A stretch of DNA of 37,305 bases from Methylophaga sp. (GTDB lineage Bacteria; Pseudomonadota; Gammaproteobacteria; Nitrosococcales; Methylophagaceae), in NCBI GenBank assembly GCA_024636315.1, contig JAGXHJ010000010.1, positions 1 to 37,305 on the forward strand. The letters run 5' to 3'. Position numbers and translations under genes: made by a program. Numbering within the stretch: the first letter of the stretch is position 1; each line of letters opens with the position of its first letter. Below, piece after piece: positions 6,616 to 15,366 of the stretch. Under the pieces are notes generated by a model that saw only the letters and a list, made by a program, of their open reading frames with translations, made no database searches and was not told the origin of the DNA.

Positions 6616-8493
6616 ATTAGCACATAATTTATTTGACACCTGCAACGGTAATAAGCTGTTGTCATTGACCTTTTTAGCCATTGATTTATGTTGTATCCGA
6701 TGCTCTGCCAGCCCAGTCTCTATGGCTACATCCGTCACCTTCAACTGAATTAAACTATTACCACTAACCTTTTTAGCCATTGATTTTGCTTGAGTGGCAA
6801 GTTCTACCAAATCAGCTTCATTCTTGATCGTGTCAAAATCTAGTAGCCTTACCGCGCCAATGGATAAACATAATAAAGGGAAAAAAGTGTTATTGCCATG
6901 GCGATCTTGTGCGGTAATACCTTGCTCTTTTAGATGCTTATGAGAGTATAAATCTGGCTGATGTTCGGTGAATGTCGACAAAATATCATTACAGCGTTTT
7001 TGCCAATCTTCACTTTCAAACAAGATAATAAAATCATCGCCGCCGACATGACCAACAAAGTCCAACTCAGGATTAACATGTGTCGTTAGTATATTCGCCG
7101 TTTTATTAATAACCTTATCACCTTTGCCATAACCATAAATATCGTTATAAGGCTTAAAATTATCCAAATCAAAATAACAGATCACGGCATCACGACCTTG
7201 ATTGATAACCTCTGTCGTTTGCTCACTGATCGGTACATTACCCGGTAAGCAACTCAATGGATTAGCATGGCGTGCCATCGTGATTTGTAAATCGGTAATT
7301 TGTCTGAGTAAATCCATCAGACTACCGACACCGCTGTACTGATTATTTTCAGTAATGATAAACGTGCCGTGTTGTAACGACGTATCTTGACTCGTAATAC
7401 GCTGACTTAAACTCTTAAGTGGCAAGGCCACATCTGCGATGGTTGGATTGGCATCCATAAATAAATGAATCGGTTTTCTGCCATGCAATTCACGCCCATA
7501 ACGACTTGCATATAAGTTCATAATCTCGTCACGCCACACCATGCCAGCCACAGAGTTATCCTTATTAATAACTGGCAAGGCAATAAGATCGGCGGCATGT
7601 TGAAAACGTTCACCGACGGCAGTCACAGCATCATAAGACATGGCAGGCGTCAAAGGCGTTAACAAACTAGAGACCAACGTATTTGCTCTTGGTGCACTCG
7701 ACTTAAACATAGAGATTGTTTTTCTTTTTGAAAACAACTCTTCAGCGATGCTTCGTTGTGGTTGGATAGCAGGCCGACCGAAATAATAACCTTGGACAAA
7801 CTCAATATTCATTTCATCAACAGTGCGATATTCTTCTCGCACTTCAATGCCTTCACCAACGATACGGCAATTTATGCCCTTAGCAATATCCACCATAGAT
7901 TGTACAAATTGGCGTTTATGACGATCTTGATGAATATTTTGCATAAAATGGCGGTCAAGTTTGACAAATTCAGGTCTAATTTCTGACCAAGTACGTAAGC
8001 CAGAATACCCTGCACCTAAATCATCAATCGCGATTGAAAAGCCCATTTCACGATAGTGTTCAGTCGCTTTACGCATCAAATCATAATCATCAATTGGATA
8101 TTGCTCGGTCAGCTCAATGACCACTTTATCGGCAGATAAGCCTGCTTTTTTGATAAAGTCGAGCGTTAAACCATGTTGATAATCTTGTTGTAACAACACC
8201 TCAGGAATAGTGTTAATAAACAGTTTGGCATCCAGCTCAAATAAACCGAATTGGGTAATTGCCACTTCTCGACACAATAAATCCAGCTCAGCAAGACGAC
8301 CATGTCGACTAGCGGCATCAAATAAATTTATCGGCGAATGCAATGGACTATCTGAAGGCCCTCGGATCAGCGCCTCATAACCATATATCTTATTTTCTTT
8401 AATTGAAACAATTGGTTGAAATATCGGCGTCAGCCTAGCATTTTGTAATATATCATCCAACGACTGAAATTGAGTATATTCATCTTTTGTCAT
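6610..8493 (-). CDS. EAL-CBS-GGDEF cyclic-di-GMP signalling protein
   Basis: Soluble protein of 627 residues. An N-terminal EAL phosphodiesterase domain (about 15-245) keeps its catalytic set: EAL at 40-42, Asn94, Glu127, Asp157-Asp158, Lys178, Glu214 and QGYYFGRP. A CBS pair covers about 275-400, a likely ligand-sensing region. A GGDEF domain (about 410-600) has the signature GGDDF at 484-488. Asp for Glu at the fourth position may weaken cyclase activity. The inhibitory RxxD site reads PELD, so product inhibition is probably lost. The C-terminus carries a near-duplicate of its last segment (KSMAKKV twice, 33 residues apart). No membrane segment is seen, so inputs are probably cytoplasmic. 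It stands alone, convergent with arsC and downstream of the porin terminator. I infer a working phosphodiesterase with uncertain cyclase activity. Confidence 0.88.
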   Translation of the reverse strand: MTKDEYTQFQSLDDILQNARLTPIFQPIVSIKENKIYGYEALIRGPSDSPLHSPINLFDAASRHGRLAELDLLCREVAITQFGLFELDAKLFINTIPEVLLQQDYQHGLTLDFIKKAGLSADKVVIELTEQYPIDDYDLMRKATEHYREMGFSIAIDDLGAGYSGLRTWSEIRPEFVKLDRHFMQNIHQDRHKRQFVQSMVDIAKGINCRIVGEGIEVREEYRTVDEMNIEFVQGYYFGRPAIQPQRSIAEELFSKRKTISMFKSSAPRANTLVSSLLTPLTPAMSYDAVTAVGERFQHAADLIALPVINKDNSVAGMVWRDEIMNLYASRYGRELHGRKPIHLFMDANPTIADVALPLKSLSQRITSQDTSLQHGTFIITENNQYSGVGSLMDLLRQITDLQITMARHANPLSCLPGNVPISEQTTEVINQGRDAVICYFDLDNFKPYNDIYGYGKGDKVINKTANILTTHVNPELDFVGHVGGDDFIILFESEDWQKRCNDILSTFTEHQPDLYSHKHLKEQGITAQDRHGNNTFFPLLCLSIGAVRLLDFDTIKNEADLVELATQAKSMAKKVSGNSLIQLKVTDVAIETGLAEHRIQHKSMAKKVNDNSLLPLQVSNKLCANY

Positions 8494-8529
8494 GACTTAA
8501 TCCGATTTTCAATTATTTATTTCAAAAAA

Positions 8530-8562
8530 AAACCCCACCAAAAAAAATCAGGTGGGGCTTTT
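8530..8562 (-). terminator. Rho-independent terminator of the porin gene
   Basis: CCCCACC at 8533-8539 pairs with GGTGGGG at 8551-8557. Read on the minus strand, the GC-rich stem is followed by a run of nine T (complement of 8524-8532). This closes the porin transcript and separates it from the EAL/GGDEF gene. Confidence 0.88.
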
Positions 8563-8605
8563 AGCGTTACGAAATTAACTGCAACTTTTTAGCTTAAGTA
8601 ACGGC

Positions 8606-9937
8606 TTACCAGTAAGCTTGTGCACGGAATTTAAGTGCAGATGGTTCGTAGTTAACACTTGAACCATTTACTGATAGATCAGTGACTTTGTCATAATTCA
8701 ACATCAAACGTGTGTTTTGTGTTGGATAGTAGTTCACACCCAAAGACCATTTATCAGCTTCATCTTCTGCGCCGATTTCATCAATATTAAGCGATTCGAA
8801 ACGAGCCGCAATTTGCCATGCGCCCATTTTTGATTTTGGCGTGATTCCAGATGTATAACCATTTTTCCATTTTAAAGATTCACCCGTTAAGAAATAACCT
8901 GCTTCAACGGCGTAACCATCAATATCAGTATCACTTGATGCTTGGCTTTCAATTGAGTAATCAAGGTATTCAGCCATTGCGTGGAATGAACCATATACAC
9001 CCAAGGCATCAACAGTGAAGGCATTAGAACCATCATGGTCACTTACAGATGTTTTAAGGTGTTTTGATGCATCTTTATGGCTCACTAAACGCTGTTCAAA
9101 TTTGAATGCACCATTATCACCACCTTTGTTAAGGTAACCTGCACCAATTTGTAATAAGTGGTTTTTATCTTGCATGAAAGGAACAAACGAACCACGAACA
9201 GCAAAGGTGCTGCCATTGCTATCGGTTGAACCGCTAGAAATTGCGCCATTGGTTAAACCAGCTGATACCATCCAACGATATTTTTCATCTGCAAATTTAG
9301 CAACAACACCGCTTTCACGTGCAGGTGAAATTGAGCTATCAGCAAACAACGGACGATCCATAAAGCTCATGTATTTTGAACTTACAGCGGTGTTCAAACC
9401 AAAAGGAATGTGAGACTGACCTAATTTCACGCCAAAGCTGTTACCGCTAAATTTAGTTCCATAGTCCACATAAGCATCCTTAATCGATGCGTCGCCACCA
9501 GCGAAATCAGCTTCAAATTTATAGCCCCAATCATAGATTGAACCTTGAAAACCTAAACGGGCACGGCGTAACTCTGTACCTTGAAAGTCTTCGGCACCAG
9601 AGTCATCTTCATCAGTATTGATCGCATCCCACATTACACGACCGATTGGTTGGAATGACCAGTTACCATCGGCACTTTCAATTTTAATTTTGCCTTCAGT
9701 GGTAATTTTAGGCATATCTGATTTTGCTGCCGCTAAATCATTTTTTACTGCTTCAACTGCTTCTGCATCGGCTTTAGAAGCGTTACTTAGTAATTCATAG
9801 TTTTCAGAAGTGATGGTACCTTGGTCACGTAGAACCTTAAGTAAGTCCATCATTGCATCGTTGTTTGCTTGTGCTGGTAATACTGCTGCGCCAAATAATG
9901 CACCAGCAATTAAAAGTGAAGATGTTTTAAGTTTCAA
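8606..9937 (-). CDS. OprO/OprP-family (phosphate-selective type) porin
   Basis: Outer-membrane porin of 443 residues. A Sec signal (KLKTSSLLIAGALFGAAVLPAQA) is followed by a short helical or coiled region at about 28-75 (MMDLLKVLRDQGTITSENYELL), then a beta-barrel ending in an aromatic residue (FRAQAYW). Family landmarks are GRVMWDAINTDED, ELRRARLGFQGSIYDWGYKFEADFAGG and the closing LMLNYDKV. The start codon is TTG at 9937, supported by a strong AGAGGAAA ribosome site (complement of 9943-9950) and a correctly placed signal peptide. No ATG alternative fits. Family members pass phosphate, polyphosphate or other anions. Phosphate selectivity here is not proven, and no canonical Pho box is visible. 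The perfect terminator and lone position suggest a single, strongly expressed cistron. Confidence 0.88.
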   Translation of the reverse strand: MKLKTSSLLIAGALFGAAVLPAQANNDAMMDLLKVLRDQGTITSENYELLSNASKADAEAVEAVKNDLAAAKSDMPKITTEGKIKIESADGNWSFQPIGRVMWDAINTDEDDSGAEDFQGTELRRARLGFQGSIYDWGYKFEADFAGGDASIKDAYVDYGTKFSGNSFGVKLGQSHIPFGLNTAVSSKYMSFMDRPLFADSSISPARESGVVAKFADEKYRWMVSAGLTNGAISSGSTDSNGSTFAVRGSFVPFMQDKNHLLQIGAGYLNKGGDNGAFKFEQRLVSHKDASKHLKTSVSDHDGSNAFTVDALGVYGSFHAMAEYLDYSIESQASSDTDIDGYAVEAGYFLTGESLKWKNGYTSGITPKSKMGAWQIAARFESLNIDEIGAEDEADKWSLGVNYYPTQNTRLMLNYDKVTDLSVNGSSVNYEPSALKFRAQAYW

Positions 9938-10248
9938 GGGGATTTCCTCTTGGTTAATTATAAAAAAATCTGTCCGGAACGCTGTCCGAGTTCGCTTAGA
10001 ATAACGATTAAATATTTCAAAAATATGACGATGATCAAATTATTTGCGATTGTGAGACACAAGTTTAATTATTGTTGTTTTGTTGCAACAACAATGACCT
10101 CTATAAATTGCACCTTGAAAATATCGCGACACGCCACAATCTATTAATATAAAGAATCAACACCGATAGCTCCGAAGGAAAGCAGTCAACATACCAATGT
10201 GATCCTCAGTGTTGCCATAAACGCTTTGTCATCCTGAAAGGAAAAAGA
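9938..10248. promoter_or_regulatory. Divergent promoter region between porin and fxsA
   Basis: This 311-bp gap has no gene. It must hold the promoters of the minus-strand porin and plus-strand fxsA. Visible elements are a direct repeat CTGTCCG at 9970-9976 and 9982-9988 (12-bp period), TATAAT on the minus strand at 9957-9962 (too near the porin start for an ordinary leader), and a 9-bp inverted repeat ATTGTTGTT/AACAACAAT at 10071-10079 and 10087-10095, whose centre contains TTGTTGCAACAA. A GAAAGGAAAA ribosome site precedes fxsA. Confidence 0.4.
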
Positions 10249-10704
10249 ATGTTTCGCTCTTTATTTATATTATTTCTGCTAGTACCGCTGATTGAGATTT
10301 ATTTCTTAATTAAAGTCGGCTCGATTATTGGTGCAGGCTGGACAGTATTTGCTGTGGTTGGCACAGCGGTACTGGGTGCAGGTTTATTACGTGTACAAGG
10401 TTTAAGCACGTTACAACGCGCTCAACTATCCATAAATAAAGGTGAGGTTCCAGCTGTTGCGATGTTAGAAGGCGTAGCATTGGCAATTAGTGGCGTTTTA
10501 TTACTCACCCCAGGTTTTTTTACGGATACATTAGGGTTTGTTTTATTGATTCCAGCACTCCGACAATCGCTAATCAAGCGGATATTGAAAAACAGTCAGT
10601 TTTTATATCGCAGGCAATCTACACGCACCCATAATGGCTACAGTGAATCATCAATTATCGAAGGTGAGATTGTCGACGAAGATTCAGATAAACATCTCAA
10701 ATAA
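10249..10704 (+). CDS. fxsA: FxsA-family membrane protein
   Basis: Inner-membrane protein of 151 residues. The opening MFRSLFILFLLVPLIEIYFLIKVGSIIGAGWTV, then VGTAVLGAGLLRVQG and GVLLLTPGFFTDTLGFVLLIP, are diagnostic of FxsA. In E. coli, overproduced FxsA relieves F-plasmid exclusion of phage T7; its normal role is unknown. There are about three to four membrane segments and a cytoplasmic C-terminal tail rich in charged residues. It lies just upstream of groES, as in other gammaproteobacteria. The heat-shock promoter of groESL begins right after its stop, so they are probably separate units with some read-through. Confidence 0.92.
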   Translation: MFRSLFILFLLVPLIEIYFLIKVGSIIGAGWTVFAVVGTAVLGAGLLRVQGLSTLQRAQLSINKGEVPAVAMLEGVALAISGVLLLTPGFFTDTLGFVLLIPALRQSLIKRILKNSQFLYRRQSTRTHNGYSESSIIEGEIVDEDSDKHLK

Positions 10705-10720
10705 ATTTCGTATCACAGCC

Positions 10721-10748
10721 CTTGAAGTTTATATTTACAACCCCATAT
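10721..10748 (+). promoter_or_regulatory. Sigma-32 heat-shock promoter of groESL
   Basis: CTTGAAG at 10721-10727 (-35) and CCCCATAT at 10741-10748 (-10) are separated by 13 bp. This is close to the RpoH consensus CTTGAAA with CCCCAT-T and sits about 50 bp upstream of groES. No CIRCE element is seen. Confidence 0.85.
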
Positions 10749-10795
10749 TTGTGGTTCGTAATTATTTTTGTTAGACATTTTTTGAGGTTATATAG

Positions 10796-11086
10796 ATGAA
10801 TATTCGTCCCCTTCATGATCGTGTTGTTGTACGTCGTACAGAAGAAGAAACAATGAGCGCTGGCGGTATCGTGCTTCCTGGTAGTGCCGCTGAAAAACCA
10901 GCACAAGGCATCATTGTTGCAGCCGGTAATGGCAAAATCACGGATTCTGGTGATGTCCGTACAATGGATGTTAAAGTTGGCGACAAGGTTTTGTTCGGCA
11001 AATATGCCGGTACAGAAATCAAAGTCGATGGCGAAGAACTATTAGTCATGCGTGAAGATGACATCGTTGCAGTAATCGAAGCTTAA
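10796..11086 (+). CDS. groES: Co-chaperonin GroES
   Basis: Cap of the GroEL folding chamber, 96 residues, a heptamer in the cytoplasm. It begins [18 protein letters not shown] and has the mobile loop around residues 17-32 ([18 protein letters not shown]) and the [28 protein letters not shown] end typical of the family. A TTGAGG ribosome site precedes the ATG. It is driven by the sigma-32 promoter at 10721-10748. The spacer to groEL is longer than the few dozen bases common in enterobacteria and contains a large foldable element. Confidence 0.98.
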   Translation: MNIRPLHDRVVVRRTEEETMSAGGIVLPGSAAEKPAQGIIVAAGNGKITDSGDVRTMDVKVGDKVLFGKYAGTEIKVDGEELLVMREDDIVAVIEA

Positions 11087-11104
11087 GCAACTATTAAAAA
11101 CATC

Positions 11105-11198
11105 GTCACTCCCTTAAGGCGGATTAACTGGGTTCCGTGCTAAAAATACTCTCGTATTTAGCACTTTGGACTACCACTTAAAATGCTACGGGAATGAC
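11105..11198 (+). promoter_or_regulatory. Long imperfect hairpin between groES and groEL
   Basis: The groES-groEL spacer can fold into one long stem. The outer arms are GTCACTCCC at 11105-11113 and GGGAATGAC at 11190-11198 (one mismatch). The inner arms are GTGCTAAAAATAC at 11137-11149 and GTATTTAGCAC at 11154-11164, extended by TCC (11134-11136) with GGA (11168-11170). No U tract follows, so it is not a simple terminator. It may tune groEL relative to groES, protect the mRNA, or be an inserted repeat. Confidence 0.5.
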
Positions 11199-11255
11199 AT
11201 CAAGACAACTTAAATCAAACCCAATACGGTTGATTTAAGACTTATAGAATACTAA

Positions 11256-12902
<1,647 letters not shown>

Positions 12903-12952
12903 GTAGCTAGCCAGTTATGTAAAGTTGGAGAAGACACCAACTAGCTAAATTA

Positions 12953-12991
12953 AAAGGCCCCGCTTATTTATATGAGCGGGGCCTTTTTTTG
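12953..12991. terminator. Strong bidirectional terminator after groEL
   Basis: AAAAGGCCCCGCT at 12953-12965 pairs with AGCGGGGCCTTTT starting at 12976, followed by T to 12991. It ends groESL on the plus strand, and with the A run as a T tract on the minus strand it can also end the Sco-like gene. Confidence 0.95.
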
Positions 12992-13009
12992 CTAACAAAT
13001 CTAAGCAAG

Positions 13010-13660
13010 CTACTCACTCCGCGCATAAAAGCTTCGTAGTTTAAGAAATTCTGATTGAATACGAACATTGTTGAAAGGAGGTTTAAAGGTCGCATACACT
13101 CGCCCTTTAGGATCAACGACAAACAAATGGTGCTCTTGTTCAATTTGATAGCTACCATCTGCATAATCAGTTTGAAGAAACAAGGCAATAAAGCTACTGG
13201 CTAATTGATCGATGATTTTTGGTGATGCTGTGGCGACTTTGAAATCAAGTTTCTGTTGATGTAGAAAGTCACTTAAATCATCTGCAGTTTCATGCTCAGT
13301 GTCTATCCCAATCACTAAAAATTGAAAATCAACATTCGCAAAGGCAGATTTAAGGTGTTTCATTGCTTGCAATGCTGGCTGACAAGCAGGCAAGCAATGG
13401 CCATGTGAAAAATATACCAAGCTCCATTTACCATCAAACCAATTATTGGTAAGCGCTAATTTATTATCCGTATTTAATGAAAATTCCGGCAATGGACGAG
13501 CAGGAGATGCGATATATTCTTGCATGGCTACAGGTATTTCTCGCTGCTCTTTATTCATCAGCGGTAAGCGGTTCATCCATAAAACTAATAAAAATCCCAC
13601 AATCATGAGATAAGTAATCAAAAAACACTTAGAATTAAACCCTTTACACCGTTTGGCCAT
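13010..13660 (-). CDS. Sco1/SenC-like thioredoxin-fold protein
   Basis: Membrane-anchored periplasmic protein of 216 residues. A single N-terminal helix (CFLITYLMIVGFLLVLWM) is followed by a thioredoxin-like domain. The Sco copper site appears as CxxxC at Cys89 and Cys93 (HGHCLPACQPAL) with a later His at 177 or 178 (EQEHHLFVVDPKG). Sco proteins deliver copper to the CuA site of cytochrome oxidase or act as thiol reductases. The motif differs from the usual HCPDVCP, and no oxidase gene is nearby, so the role is open. It is divergent from murJ, with about 60 bp between, and ends at the groEL terminator. Confidence 0.78.
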   Translation of the reverse strand: MAKRCKGFNSKCFLITYLMIVGFLLVLWMNRLPLMNKEQREIPVAMQEYIASPARPLPEFSLNTDNKLALTNNWFDGKWSLVYFSHGHCLPACQPALQAMKHLKSAFANVDFQFLVIGIDTEHETADDLSDFLHQQKLDFKVATASPKIIDQLASSFIALFLQTDYADGSYQIEQEHHLFVVDPKGRVYATFKPPFNNVRIQSEFLKLRSFYARSE

Positions 13661-13723
13661 CGTTCAGTCTTCTTGTAGTTGATATGAAAGGGTCAAATCC
13701 TACCATTAATCATGGATTTATGA

Positions 13724-15271
13724 ATGAGCGAAAAACTATTTAAGTCAACGGCTATCGTCAGCATCATGACTTTTCTATCGCGGATCCTTGGTTTTGTGCG
13801 TGATATTGTAATCGCTAGATTATTTGGCGCAGGCTTAGGTGCTGACGTATTTTTCGTCGCATTTAAAATTCCCAATTTCTTACGACGCTTATTTGCCGAA
13901 GGTGCCTTTTCACAAGCCTTTATTCCGGTGCTGGCAGAATATCGCAATCGTGGCGATCGCGACCTCAAAGATCTGATAGCCAATACCAGTGGAACGCTTG
14001 CTGGCATCTTATTTATTATCACCGCCATCGGCATTTTAGCCTCCCCGATATTAATCGTCATATTTGCGCCTGGTTTTGTTGCCAGTCCCGATAAAATAGC
14101 ATTAGCTGGCGACTTACTTAAAATCACTTTTCCCTATTTATTTTTTATTTCGCTCACCGCTTTAGCTGGTTCTATTTTGAATAGTTTTGGCAAATTTGCC
14201 GTACCCGCCTTTACCCCAGTATTCCTTAATTTATCGATGATTGGCTGCGCTTTATGGCTATCACCGCAACTTGAGGAACCCGTTACGGCATTAGCATGGG
14301 GCGTATTTATTGGTGGCCTTGTTCAATTACTCTTTCAAATCCCATTTTTAATAAGCATAAAACATTTACCAAAACCACGCTGGGGCTGGAAAGACAGCGG
14401 CGTGCAAAAAATCTTAAAATTAATGATTCCAACGATGTTTGGCGTGTCGGTTGCACAAATAAACTTATTGCTTGATACCGTATTGGCTTCCTTCTTAGTG
14501 ACGGGTAGTATTTCTTGGCTGTATTATTCCGATCGATTGGTCGAGTTCCCCTTGGGCGTATTAGGCATTGCTTTATCAACTGTCATTTTACCTAGTCTGT
14601 CGAAAAAACATGCTTCAGCCTCTAAAGCCGAATTTTCACACACTATTGATTGGGCGCTACGTTGGGTATTCCTTATCGGTACGCCGGCCGCTATTGGCCT
14701 TATCTGGTTAGCAGAGCCGCTACTGCTTACACTGTTCCAATATGGCGAATTCACACCATTAGACGCCCACAAGGCATCACTAAGCCTGATGGCTTACGGC
14801 CTCGGTTTACTGCCTTTCATTTTTATTAAAATATTGGCGCCGGGTTATTACGCACGGCAAGATACTAAAACACCAGTTAAAATCGGCATTATCGCGATGG
14901 TGACCAATATGGTGCTCAATATCATCTTGATGATGCAGTTCGCCCATGTTGGGCTTGCCTTAGCCACGTCATTATCAGCCATACTTAATGCAGGCCTATT
15001 ATATATTGGCTTACGTAAATTAGGGGTCTATATCCCTGTTGCAGGTTGGGGGCGATTTATCATCAAACTGTTTGCCGCCAATGCTAGTTTGCTTGCCTTA
15101 CTGATGTTATTAACGCCGCTAACAAGTGAATGGCTAAGCTGGGATGCTAGGCAAAGATTTGGCGTGCTGTTTGGCTTAATAACAGCCTCAGCGGTGATCT
15201 ATTTTGCAGTATTAGCCATGGTGGGCGTAAAAATTAAAAGCCTATTAAAACCCAATGAAGCGATAGATTAA
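13724..15271 (+). CDS. murJ: Lipid II flippase MurJ (MviN)
   Basis: Inner-membrane protein of 515 residues with about 14 helices, MOP superfamily. It moves lipid II to the outer leaflet for peptidoglycan synthesis. The start STAIVSIMTFLSRILGFVRDIVIARLFGAG, then DVFFVAFKIPNFLRRLFAEGAFSQAFIPVL, is diagnostic, including the conserved Arg residues in the first two helices. The ATG at 13724 lacks a strong ribosome site, and an overlapping ATG at 13720 is in another frame. It is a single-gene unit closed by a very strong terminator. In many relatives murJ sits next to rpsT or ribF, which are absent here. Confidence 0.97.
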   Translation: MSEKLFKSTAIVSIMTFLSRILGFVRDIVIARLFGAGLGADVFFVAFKIPNFLRRLFAEGAFSQAFIPVLAEYRNRGDRDLKDLIANTSGTLAGILFIITAIGILASPILIVIFAPGFVASPDKIALAGDLLKITFPYLFFISLTALAGSILNSFGKFAVPAFTPVFLNLSMIGCALWLSPQLEEPVTALAWGVFIGGLVQLLFQIPFLISIKHLPKPRWGWKDSGVQKILKLMIPTMFGVSVAQINLLLDTVLASFLVTGSISWLYYSDRLVEFPLGVLGIALSTVILPSLSKKHASASKAEFSHTIDWALRWVFLIGTPAAIGLIWLAEPLLLTLFQYGEFTPLDAHKASLSLMAYGLGLLPFIFIKILAPGYYARQDTKTPVKIGIIAMVTNMVLNIILMMQFAHVGLALATSLSAILNAGLLYIGLRKLGVYIPVAGWGRFIIKLFAANASLLALLMLLTPLTSEWLSWDARQRFGVLFGLITASAVIYFAVLAMVGVKIKSLLKPNEAID

Positions 15272-15291
15272 GTCTAATAAAAATCAGGCAT

Positions 15292-15329
15292 AAAAAAAGT
15301 GCGTTCATATTAATGAACGCACTTTTTTA
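15292..15329. terminator. Bidirectional terminator between murJ and topA
   Basis: AAAAAAGTGCGTTCAT ending at 15308 pairs with ATGAACGCACTTTTTT starting at 15313 around an ATTA loop. The A and T runs on either side let it end murJ on the plus strand and topA on the minus strand. Confidence 0.95.
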
Positions 15330-15366
15330 CAACTTAAAGCATGTTAAAGACTAGTAGATAATGACC

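Noticed and set aside
9970-9988. Pho box upstream of the OprP-type porin
   Set aside because: A Pho box has CTGTCAT repeats at an 11-bp period. Here the repeat is CTGTCCG at 12 bp and in opposite orientation to the gene.
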